From: Hymenobacter fodinae
Lineage (GTDB): Bacteria > Bacteroidota > Bacteroidia > Cytophagales > Hymenobacteraceae
NCBI RefSeq assembly: GCF_004745825.1
Contig: NZ_SRLA01000004.1
Coordinates: 186,001 to 250,000 of the forward strand
DNA: 64,000 nt
Reading direction: 5' to 3'
Both the position numbers and the translations under genes were made by a program. Positions 51,858 through 59,764 of the stretch are shown in pieces. The notes beneath the pieces were generated by a model that was given only the letters and a program-made list of their open reading frames with translations, ran no database searches and was not told the DNA's origin. Within the stretch, counting starts at the first letter, position 1. Every line of letters begins with the position of its first letter.

Positions 51858-53378
51858 TTACTCAAACCGGATAGCGGCTTTCTGCTCAATCTGCCAGTTT
51901 CCGGCCACCTTGCGCAGTACACCTTCCTCCTCGGTTATAATGCGCGTGACCGGGCCCGTAGGCTGCTGGTATTTGCAGGCCTCCCGCAACGAGTATTGCG
52001 CGCTCTGGATGGCGTAGGCGTGCACTGCCGGGTTAGAGGTCACGCTAAACGTTGCCAGTTCAGGCCACTGCGGGTCCAGATGAATTTCGTAAATGCTGTC
52101 GTGCTGCGGCTCATCACTGAAATCATACTCATTGAATGCCCCATTCACGGGTACTTTCACATAACGCGTTTGTTGCACGGCAGCCGCCGACGCAATTGGC
52201 TCTGCAGGAGCGGCGGGGGCAACTGACGCCGCAGGGCTAGGTAATTGTACAGGAGGCACCAAGCTCTCAAACTCATCCCGTGGTGAAGCCGAAGGCGCCC
52301 CAACAGGTATTACCGGCGGGGTAACCGGCACCTCCGTAGCAGCCGACGGAGCCGAGTACACAGGCGCCGCTACTGGGGCAGGCGTAATAGGCCTAGGAGG
52401 CGCAGGCGCCGGTGCGGCGGGCGCTGGGGGCGCCACTGGAGCGGGCCGCGCTGACTGGCCTGCCGGTTTGGCTGTCGGGGCAGCGGCAGGAGTTGGAGCC
52501 GCTGTTGTTTGTCCGCGCAGTTTTTTGAGCTCTTCTTCAACCCGCTGTTGCACCAGTATTTCCACTTCACGCTGCTGCGCCGGCGTTAGGCGGTCGGCGC
52601 TGGCGGTACCCAGGCTGGCGCTGCTGCCCATCACCCCGTTCTTCACCGAGTCTATTTCTGAACGATGCCGCCCTAGCCGGTCGCCAAGAGCCGTAATGCT
52701 TCGGCGCAGCAGTGCATAGAGCACCAGGCTCAACAAGGATAGAATCAGAGCCAATGGCCCGAAGAATTTGTTCATTAGGCTCTCCCCTGCCCCATTATTA
52801 ACCGCGGTAGGGGTACTTGCTACACCCGCCTCCGCTAGGCCAGCGTCAGACGGGCTGGCACTCATGGTGTCGTCGGAGGTAGTAGTGGTATCCGTTTGTT
52901 CTGTGGCCACCTCCGCATTGCTTAGCTCACCAATGGGCGTACCATTCTGCACGTAGTTGTTAAGTGCTGCCTCCAGCGTTGCCAAGCGTTGCATGCGCGC
53001 AGGGTTAGCACGCCGCGCCGGCGAAGCTTTCAGGCGGTTGATTATCTCCGTGGTCAGCTTCTGCAACCGCGATGAGTTGGAACCGAGACCCTTATACATC
53101 GTTCCCTTCCCTTCCAGCGGCTGATACAGTGCACTATACACCCGCTGACTGTCAGCCTTAATGCTGCTCTCAAACGCACTCAGTGAGCTGCCACAGTTCA
53201 GCCTACCCTTGAGGTTGGAGCGCCCGTTGTCGTCGTACACATAGCGGGCCGTGGCGCACCAGATTTGCACCTTTTGCTCATCGAGCGTAGGCTGGCCTAG
53301 CGGGGTTTGGGCACGACTGCCCGCCGCCAGAAGCAGCAGGCCGGAAAGTAGAGAGGCGGCGCGACGGGAAAGGGTCAT
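51858..53378 (-). CDS. Signal-peptide, single-span protein with Pro/Ala linker (motor cassette)
   Basis: A 506-residue protein with a cleavable signal (MTLSRRAASLLSGLLLLAAG then SRAQ). A periplasmic domain of about 170 residues contains a Cys pair (WCATARYVY and RLNCGSS). One transmembrane helix follows, FFGPLALILSLLSLVLYALL, near residue 215. Then come a short coiled coil (QQREVEILVQQRVEEELKKL), a Pro/Ala-rich linker of about 120 residues and a C-terminal domain (YVKVPVNGAFNEYDFSDEP to the end). It therefore spans the inner membrane and presents a compact cytoplasmic domain on a flexible tether. I recognise no family. It fits an adaptor between periplasmic and cytoplasmic parts of the cassette. 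Confidence 0.82.
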   Translation of the reverse strand: MTLSRRAASLLSGLLLLAAGSRAQTPLGQPTLDEQKVQIWCATARYVYDDNGRSNLKGRLNCGSSLSAFESSIKADSQRVYSALYQPLEGKGTMYKGLGSNSSRLQKLTTEIINRLKASPARRANPARMQRLATLEAALNNYVQNGTPIGELSNAEVATEQTDTTTTSDDTMSASPSDAGLAEAGVASTPTAVNNGAGESLMNKFFGPLALILSLLSLVLYALLRRSITALGDRLGRHRSEIDSVKNGVMGSSASLGTASADRLTPAQQREVEILVQQRVEEELKKLRGQTTAAPTPAAAPTAKPAGQSARPAPVAPPAPAAPAPAPPRPITPAPVAAPVYSAPSAATEVPVTPPVIPVGAPSASPRDEFESLVPPVQLPSPAASVAPAAPAEPIASAAAVQQTRYVKVPVNGAFNEYDFSDEPQHDSIYEIHLDPQWPELATFSVTSNPAVHAYAIQSAQYSLREACKYQQPTGPVTRIITEEEGVLRKVAGNWQIEQKAAIRFE

Positions 53379-53428
53379 AGGGTGTTAGTTGGGTAGGGAG
53401 TACAGGACGAAACTAGAGGTAGAAGTTT

Positions 53429-53456
53429 GTTCCCCTCCTCAACTGAGGAGGGGAAC
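53429..53456. repeat. Perfect 13-bp hairpin, gttcccctcctca type
   Basis: 53429-53441 and 53444-53456 are exact inverse complements with a 2-base loop. The same GA-rich core appears at 56987 and 57216 with different loop bases. It lies between two cassette genes. Confidence 0.85.
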
Positions 53457-53486
53457 TAGTTTTTGCTCTAGTCTGGGATTCTTCTA

Positions 53487-56400
53487 TCATGCCTGCAGCT
53501 CGCGGCTCAGGTTGTAGAGTGCCTGTTTCAGTGGCAAGAAGAACAAGGTTTCTGGCAGGGTTTCGTCGGAGGACAGCTGGCGCTGGAACTGGTGCAGGCC
53601 TAGGCTTAAGCTATCCTCGATTTCACGCTGCAGAATGTCCTTCACACGCTGACGGTCTACGTCCACGCCTACTTCGCGCAGGTAGGGTGCTACTTCGTCG
53701 CCTTCGAGCACGAGGGTGAGGTAGTGACGTACGTTTTCCAGCACTTGGTCTTTCAGCGCGGCATCTACCTGATTCAGTTTCAGGCGCTGCTGATTTAACT
53801 CAGTGCCTTCCACGGCGCCGCTGTACTTCACGGGCTTGATGCTGTCGTAGTCTGCCGTATTCGACTTTTCCTCAAACAACACGCCACCGTTGGTAGTGGC
53901 CTCCTTAGGGTTGTCAGCCAGGATAACGCGGAAGTTGTGGGGCGGCTCGGTGCCGGTTACGGCGTGGAAGATGGCCTTCGTAATTTTCTCGATGGCCACC
54001 AACGAGCTACCACCAGCTAGCAGGCGCAGGTAAAGGCTGCCTTTGCCGGAGAAGCAGAGGTAGCGCGGCGTTTTCAGGCCGAGGTGCTTGGTAAGCTGCG
54101 CCGTGTGGTAGATGATGCTGGTGTAGTGCAGGTAGAACAGTACCCGCAGTTGCCGACCTTTACCTAAGCCTAGAGCCTGAGTAAAGCGCAGCGCATCATC
54201 GTACTTAAACAGCAAGCTAGTCACGTCAGCAGAACCAAAATCGGTGTTGCTGAGAGCGGCACGCAGGTAGCCTTTGTACTCCTGATTTTGCTCGGAATCG
54301 GGCAGGCTTTCCACGTGGCCTACGCCAAGGCGCAGCAGACCGTTCTGCTTGGGCGCACCTTGCACGCGGGCGTACCCGTCGCCCCACAGGTCGTCGCCGG
54401 CGAAGCGGAACGAGGTGCTGTAGGCCGGTTTCTGATCGGCGAAGAGCAGCAGGTCGGTGGTGCCGCCGCCGATGTCGATGTTCACCACGTTTTCGTCGCG
54501 GTTGGGGACTACCTGGTTGGTGGCCGTGAGGTAGTAGTACGGGGCCACCGACTCGGTGAGGCAGATAGTGGAGCGACGCGTCTTGAATACCTGCTGGAAC
54601 GACTCGTCCCACACTTGCTGGAACTGGTTGCGCAGGAAGCCATCGAAGCTCAGCGGCGCAAACCACACCACGCGGGTGTCTTCCAGAATACCGCCGTGCA
54701 GGGCCGCCTTATGGCGCAGCAGCAGCAGGATTTCCTTGAAGAAGGCTTCAATGCGCGACACGCCCTGCGGGTCCAGCTCGGCCGACCATTTCAGATTGGT
54801 AATGAAGCGGTTCTGGGGCAGCTCCGAAGCATTTTCCGTGTTGATGCTGAAACCGATGTTGATGTTGCTAAGCACCTTGGCCGGCTCGTTGGCAAACGAC
54901 GTGGTTTCGCAAACAGCAGTACGAATCGGGAATTCATACACCGAGCCACCTTCGCCCACGAAGGAAGGCACAAACTCCCGGTTCTGTAGGGTAGCAATGT
55001 AGGTCCAGATCTGGCCGGCGCCGGTGCGGTAGCGCTGCGCAGCTGACAGGCCGGCATCGGCCACGGGTGCGTGCAGCCACTCTACCTGCACATCGGCCTC
55101 ACCAATGGTGAGCGGACGCGGGTGCGCGGTGGGCGAATCGGCGTAGGCAATGTGGGTGTTGGTGGTACCAAAGTCCACTGCGAAGGTAAAGCGGCGGGTA
55201 CCACGGTCCAGCTCGCGCCAGCGCGGCACGAACAGGCCGCGGGCCGGCTCGGCGCCAATGGTGGCAGGCGGGCAGGTAAGCTCTACTATGTCGAAGTGGG
55301 TGCCGGTAACCTCGTAATAGGTGCTGCCGGCGGTGGCCATGCTCTTCTGGGTGCGCTCGTAGCGGGTGGCGCGGCGGGCGGCACCTTGCTCCGTGATTCG
55401 CTCCCCATTCACGAAGAACTGCAGGTCGTAGCGGCGGCTGAGCATGGTGGGCGAGTTATCGGCGTCCACCAGCATCACCTTGTAAAGGTCGTTGTACTCG
55501 GGCTGGTAGCGCACCTTATAGAACGGAAACACGCCCACGCCTACGGTAGCCTTTACAATGCGGCCCTTCTCCAGAATCTCGCGGCCCTGAGCATCCTTCG
55601 GGTTTTGCGGATTGGTGTAGTAGCTGCGCTCAAACGTGATGAAGCGGCCCGCCTGCACCGGTACCCGCAGCTGCACGCGCACGTGGCTCAGGTCGATGGT
55701 GAAGGTGAGCAGCTCAGCTAGCTCGTTCTCCGTGAAATACTCGAAGAAGGCTTGCTTCAGCGGCAGCAGGTAGGGAAAACGTGCCCGGCCTTGCCCGTCG
55801 GCCCCGTACTGGAACGTGACTTTACCGGTGTGAAAACGCTGCGTGTTCAACTCATAGGGCAGTTCTACCAACGAATCTTCCAGCAAGTCGCCCACCGTGA
55901 GGTAGGGGTACTTGAAGCCTTTGCCGGGCAGCACGCGGTTTTCCAGGGCTACTTCGTCGTGGTAGGGTACCGGCGTGCGGTCGTCCCAGGGCTGACCGTT
56001 GAGGTAGTTAGCGCCGGGCATCGTGAGGTTGGGGCGCAACACCAGTGGCCTAGGGCGGCCGGCAATAGCCTCCCGCGTGGGCTGGATGAACAGGTCGGAG
56101 CTGGTCACGGCCGATTGATCGGCGCGGCCGGGCAGCGGCACGTTCTTCACACTCACCAAGTTGCCATGCACGTCTACGAGTGCGGGGTAGCGAGCAGCAA
56201 ATTGTTGGGCCGACCGGTCGCCCTGCATCTGGAGCTGGTTGATTTTGCTGCGGTCAAGGCTAGCGTACACGCTGCCGGCAAACTCGCGGCGCTGCAACTG
56301 CGGGTAGGCCAGGAACAGTTCATACACGAACTCGCGGAATTGTGGGTCACGGTCTTCGAGCAGCACAGTTTGCTTGTCGAAGTAGTGGCCGCGGGCCTGC

Positions 56401-56954
56401 GGACGCTCTAGGTCCAGGGGCTTCACCTCGGGGCCGGTGAACAGGATAGTCAGCGGCGAGGTGCCGCCCAGCAGGCGCGTGCCGCCCGCTAGCTCCGGCG
56501 ACTCGTAATACACCAGGTACATGTCGGTGAAGTCGCGGAACCGCTCGTCTTGCATGTATAGCTGCAAGGTTTCGCCCAGCAGGCGGGTGCCCTCCTCCTG
56601 CCGCATCCGACGAATTTCTGCCTCGGCATTCCAGCGGCGCAACGTGATTTTGCGGCCGGCCTGGGTGTAGAGGTGGTAGTTGTAGAGCAGCTCCAGCAGG
56701 TCCCAGAAGTGGGTCGTCAGCTCGTGGTACACCGAGCCGGGGTTGCGCTGCCCTTCGCGGGCCAGAAAGTCGAACGCCGTTTCAAACAGGTGCATCCGCG
56801 CAAACGGCGTCGGGATGCTCACGGCCAGGTTGCGGGACTTGCCGCCAGCCGGGTCCGTAACGGTATTGATTTCGGTGCTCGTTACCGGCGCCGTTTTCTG
56901 CCAGCCTTGAACTTGCTGGGAGCCATTATTATGTAAGCGAAGGACTTTGGCCAT
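53487..56954 (-). CDS. Very large protein with an actin/Hsp70-type ATPase core
   Basis: A 1,155-residue cytoplasmic protein and the largest member of the cassette. Residues 1-590 have no recognised family (acidic/aromatic, alpha-rich first part, beta-rich second part). From residue 590 an actin-fold ATPase is visible: phosphate-1 loop FAVDFGTTNTHIAYADS (Asp594), phosphate-2 loop VVNIDIGGGTTDLLLFAD (Asp827) and an adenosine-type loop LCFSGKGSLYLRLLAGG (near 968). It also has the connecting TESVAPYYYLTA. There is no substrate-binding beta-domain of DnaK type and no J-partner nearby, so it is not a conventional Hsp70. It could polymerise or act as an ATP switch for the adjacent tubulin-like and motor proteins. 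Confidence 0.88.
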   Translation of the reverse strand: MAKVLRLHNNGSQQVQGWQKTAPVTSTEINTVTDPAGGKSRNLAVSIPTPFARMHLFETAFDFLAREGQRNPGSVYHELTTHFWDLLELLYNYHLYTQAGRKITLRRWNAEAEIRRMRQEEGTRLLGETLQLYMQDERFRDFTDMYLVYYESPELAGGTRLLGGTSPLTILFTGPEVKPLDLERPQARGHYFDKQTVLLEDRDPQFREFVYELFLAYPQLQRREFAGSVYASLDRSKINQLQMQGDRSAQQFAARYPALVDVHGNLVSVKNVPLPGRADQSAVTSSDLFIQPTREAIAGRPRPLVLRPNLTMPGANYLNGQPWDDRTPVPYHDEVALENRVLPGKGFKYPYLTVGDLLEDSLVELPYELNTQRFHTGKVTFQYGADGQGRARFPYLLPLKQAFFEYFTENELAELLTFTIDLSHVRVQLRVPVQAGRFITFERSYYTNPQNPKDAQGREILEKGRIVKATVGVGVFPFYKVRYQPEYNDLYKVMLVDADNSPTMLSRRYDLQFFVNGERITEQGAARRATRYERTQKSMATAGSTYYEVTGTHFDIVELTCPPATIGAEPARGLFVPRWRELDRGTRRFTFAVDFGTTNTHIAYADSPTAHPRPLTIGEADVQVEWLHAPVADAGLSAAQRYRTGAGQIWTYIATLQNREFVPSFVGEGGSVYEFPIRTAVCETTSFANEPAKVLSNINIGFSINTENASELPQNRFITNLKWSAELDPQGVSRIEAFFKEILLLLRHKAALHGGILEDTRVVWFAPLSFDGFLRNQFQQVWDESFQQVFKTRRSTICLTESVAPYYYLTATNQVVPNRDENVVNIDIGGGTTDLLLFADQKPAYSTSFRFAGDDLWGDGYARVQGAPKQNGLLRLGVGHVESLPDSEQNQEYKGYLRAALSNTDFGSADVTSLLFKYDDALRFTQALGLGKGRQLRVLFYLHYTSIIYHTAQLTKHLGLKTPRYLCFSGKGSLYLRLLAGGSSLVAIEKITKAIFHAVTGTEPPHNFRVILADNPKEATTNGGVLFEEKSNTADYDSIKPVKYSGAVEGTELNQQRLKLNQVDAALKDQVLENVRHYLTLVLEGDEVAPYLREVGVDVDRQRVKDILQREIEDSLSLGLHQFQRQLSSDETLPETLFFLPLKQALYNLSRELQA

Positions 56955-56984
56955 GTGCTGCGGAATTCTATTCTAGAAAGCTAG

Positions 56985-57240
56985 TTCCCCTCCTCAGATG
57001 AGGAGGGGTTAGGAGTGGTTGAAGTGGTCTAGTGCAACTCGTATCTGTCATGTCGAGCTTGTCGAGACATCTCGCGTGCTGACGTTGAGTTAGTGTTGCA
57101 ACGATTCGAGTAAGATGTCTCGACAAGCTCGACATGACGCCCTTACCTAATCGTTCAGGCTAAACAACATCAGCAACGGGGTCAACCACCCCAGCGTCGG
57201 CTAAAGCCGCCGCATCCCCTCCTCATCTGAGGAGGGGAGT
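56985..57240. repeat. Composite inverted repeat: cccctcctca ends around a 25-bp stem
   Basis: The outer ends 56987-57008 and 57215-57238 are each small hairpins (cccctcctca with tgaggagggg), and they are inverted relative to each other with ggttga/tcaacc beside them. Inside, 57048-57072 and 57113-57137 form a perfect 25-bp inverted repeat of tcatgtcgagc type. The 299-base spacer between the actin-like and tubulin-like genes contains only these repeats. Confidence 0.85.
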
Positions 57241-57253
57241 TTTCGTTCAACAG

Positions 57254-58702
57254 TTATACCACCTTTACCTTCTCTGCAAACGCCTTATCGGTCACATCAT
57301 AGAACAGCTCCAGCATCTTGCGGAAGTTGTCGGGTTCCTGGATGGACTTCTCGGTTTTGTTGAGGTTATCGAGGAGGTAGTTGTGGCTGAGGCCTTTGTT
57401 GAAGAAGTCGTTCCACTTCTTTTCCACGGGCTTGCCGAGGATCATGGCGTTGAAGTCGTCAGTCTGCAGGTCGAAGGGACGGAAAGAACGACGGTTCTGG
57501 GCTAGCTCCTGCAACCACTGATCCACGCCCGAGTCCTGGCTGTGCAGGAAGGTGTTCAACTCCCGGAAGATAGGCTCGTTGCGCATGGCGTAGTCCAGCT
57601 TCAGGTTGTCGGCGTAGGGCGCTTTGTCGGTGGGCAGGTGCTGCTTGTGGTAGCGCGTGAAGTACAGGAACTGCGTGAGCTGCTTGGCAATGATTTCGCG
57701 CGACTCGTCGGGCAGGTGGCTGAACTGAATTTCCGGCGCGTCGGCCTGTAGGCCATACTCGTGGAAGTGCGGGCCACCGGTGCGCAGCTCGGCGGGCGAA
57801 TAGCGCATGAAATCCACGATGCTCAGGGCCGCCAGCAGCTCAATTACGTGGGCCTTGTTCTTCTGCTGGGTGCCGCCAGGCTGGTTTTCGTAGGGCGTAT
57901 CGGGCGTGTCGGCGAGGTAGTACAGCGCGTCGAGGCCCTGAAGGTTGTGCTCGTAGTAGCTGAGCGCTGCTTTCGTTTTCGTCAGGAAGTTGTTGGAGTC
58001 GATGACGGCGTTGTCCTCGCTCTGCAGGGCGAAGTAGGGCATTACTGTTACGGCACCCGTAGGAGCGTCGCGCAGGTAGCGTGCATTGCTGAGGCGCGTG
58101 TTGGTGTCCTTCAGGTTCTTGAGCATGAGCGGGAAGCCCGCCGCGCCCGTACCGCCGAAGATGCTCGACACGAAGAATACCCGGTCGCCATCCTGGAAGT
58201 TATCGGCGAAGAACCGCATTTCGGGGCTCTCCACCAGCTTGTTGAGAACGATACTGCCCACGTTCGGGGAACCGCGAAAGCCAATGGTCAGGGGGCTTTC
58301 CAGGTTATCCTGGGTGAAGAGCAAGTCCACCAAGCCTTTGGAATCCACCGACAGGCCGTCGTAGCTCAGGTATTGCCGGAAGCTCTGGTTGATGCCGCCG
58401 AAGTCGAAGATAAAGGTATCCTTCACCGAGCCGTTCACATCCTGTGAAATGCCGCTCAGCGTGCTGATATCGGTCTTGAAGAAGCCTTCTTCCCGAGGGC
58501 CGAGGCGCTTATAGATCTGCTGGTAGCTCTGCAGCAGTTGCACCGTGCGGTTCATGTCGCCGTTGTGGGCGTCGGGGTCGATGATGATGGGCACTACCCG
58601 GTCGCAGTTGGGCAGGTCAACGCCCGCGGCCAGCAGCATGGTGAGCGAGCGAATTACGCGGGAGCCCGTGCCGCCAATACCGAATAAAAAGAGTTTAGCC
58701 AT
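57254..58702 (-). CDS. Tubulin/FtsZ-like fold protein
   Basis: A 482-residue protein. The first strand and nucleotide loop, KLFLFGIGGTGSRVIRSL (residues 3-20), and the later FVSSIFGGTGAAGFPLMLKN (about 178-197) together match the tubulin/FtsZ nucleotide-site plan; the second is close to the tubulin GGGTGSG signature. IIIDPDAHNG (residues 40-49) fits the strand after the first helix. Related tubulin-like families (Pfam Tubulin_2 and the FtsZl families) are known in bacteria with unproved membrane-related roles. It is not FtsZ: no dcw genes are nearby and the C-terminal half is different. It is directly upstream of the actin-like gene in transcription order. Confidence 0.86.
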   Translation of the reverse strand: MAKLFLFGIGGTGSRVIRSLTMLLAAGVDLPNCDRVVPIIIDPDAHNGDMNRTVQLLQSYQQIYKRLGPREEGFFKTDISTLSGISQDVNGSVKDTFIFDFGGINQSFRQYLSYDGLSVDSKGLVDLLFTQDNLESPLTIGFRGSPNVGSIVLNKLVESPEMRFFADNFQDGDRVFFVSSIFGGTGAAGFPLMLKNLKDTNTRLSNARYLRDAPTGAVTVMPYFALQSEDNAVIDSNNFLTKTKAALSYYEHNLQGLDALYYLADTPDTPYENQPGGTQQKNKAHVIELLAALSIVDFMRYSPAELRTGGPHFHEYGLQADAPEIQFSHLPDESREIIAKQLTQFLYFTRYHKQHLPTDKAPYADNLKLDYAMRNEPIFRELNTFLHSQDSGVDQWLQELAQNRRSFRPFDLQTDDFNAMILGKPVEKKWNDFFNKGLSHNYLLDNLNKTEKSIQEPDNFRKMLELFYDVTDKAFAEKVKVV

Positions 58703-58731
58703 GTATGTTCGTTTTCAAGATCTGCGGTATG

Positions 58732-59187
58732 TCAGGCAACTATTGAGTCATCATCTTCGAAGTTGTAAATAGCCCCATTCAGAACCATGTATAAATCTTC
58801 AAAATGACGTGCCTGTTGTACAAGTAAGGTCAGGTGATCAGGCTCAATAAATTGAGTCATTACATCGTCATCCGCTTTTACACAGCGGTCAACCTGTTCT
58901 TGCAATTCTTTGAAGCGGTAATTGCCGACTATGTACCATTCACTTTCTACTGGAATACTACCCCAATAGAAATAGGTAAGCACTTTTTGCCATTTACCGA
59001 AGTTGCGTTTCAACTTCAGCTTACGTCTGAACTTTCTGCCAGCAGCATCAAAATACAGCTCTGGTTTTCGTTGTGAGCTATAGTAGCCCGCTAGGTTGCA
59101 ATAACTTAGATCCCGAGTATTTTCTACTAAATAGCAGTAAGGCTTTGCCTCCTCATGCAGACATAGAAGAGGAAAAGTTGGGACCAT
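58732..59187 (-). CDS. AT-rich orphan protein in the cassette
   Basis: A 151-residue protein without signal peptide or recognised family. It is aromatic and charged: AGYYSSQRKPELYFDAAGRK, KVLTYFYWGSIPVESEWYIV and HFEDLYMVLNGAIYNFEDDD. By eye, two 60-base lines gave 35 and 45 percent GC, against about 63 percent in a line of the tubulin-like gene. It lies 29 bases before the tubulin-like gene and 8 bases after the membrane gene, so it shares their transcript. It may be a later-acquired specificity or immunity subunit; this is inference. Confidence 0.72.
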   Translation of the reverse strand: MVPTFPLLCLHEEAKPYCYLVENTRDLSYCNLAGYYSSQRKPELYFDAAGRKFRRKLKLKRNFGKWQKVLTYFYWGSIPVESEWYIVGNYRFKELQEQVDRCVKADDDVMTQFIEPDHLTLLVQQARHFEDLYMVLNGAIYNFEDDDSIVA

Positions 59188-59195
59188 TAGTACGC

Positions 59196-59588
59196 TTAGA
59201 AAGGTGTTGTGCTGGCGTTGGTGGAGCCTTTGCGCAGAATCAGGGAGAAGATAAAGAACCAGAACAGGCCTAGAATGGCGTTCCAGGTGGCCAGCCAGTA
59301 GATGTAGCTGTGGTCGGTGACCTGCTGGGCGTGGGCCTGACTGATAGCCAAACCAAAGGCAATCAGTCCGTTTAGTATCAAAAATATTGCCCAGTGGCGG
59401 CCCTTGTTGAAGGTAGCTACTCCCATCATCCGGTTGATGACATAGTAGAATATCACGACCAGCGCCAGCGAAATGCCAATGTTAAGAAGACCGATATTGG
59501 GGAAAATAACGTCGCGGTACACGGGCGTGTCGGCGGGTGGCTGCGGAGCCCCGATAAGTTCGTAGATGGAGCGGAATAGTGCTTTCAT
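59196..59588 (-). CDS. Small multi-pass membrane protein of the cassette
   Basis: A 130-residue protein with three hydrophobic segments: about residues 36-55 (LNIGISLALVVIFYYVINRM), 66-88 and 96-120 (YWLATWNAILGLFWFFIFSL). The N-terminus, MKALFRSIYELIGAPQPPAD, is amphipathic. I recognise no family. The 8-base spacing to the next gene places it in the cassette transcript. The ATG at 59588 is preferred to an alternative 18 bases upstream. Confidence 0.78.
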   Translation of the reverse strand: MKALFRSIYELIGAPQPPADTPVYRDVIFPNIGLLNIGISLALVVIFYYVINRMMGVATFNKGRHWAIFLILNGLIAFGLAISQAHAQQVTDHSYIYWLATWNAILGLFWFFIFSLILRKGSTNASTTPF

Positions 59589-59764
59589 GGAAGGAAGTAG
59601 GGCCAACTAGCCGTTGGCAATTCGTTGAACGATGAGGGCGGAACGAAATTGTAAGCACGACCCCAACTCGGGAGCTGGGCATTCGGCTTCGTTAATGAAC
59701 GAAAACCATTCCAATTGCGCTAAAAATGACGCTCTGCCGCCAGTGTAAATAAGCCACTCAGCTT

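Noticed and set aside
54288..54989. Long plus-strand frames opposite the actin-like gene (also 55071-55721 and 55752-56411)
   Set aside because: High GC lengthens antisense frames; the minus-strand protein carries clear ATPase motifs through this region.
53487..56954. Conventional Hsp70/DnaK
   Set aside because: The ATPase core is at the C-terminal half, no DnaK substrate-binding domain follows, and no DnaJ or GrpE gene is nearby.
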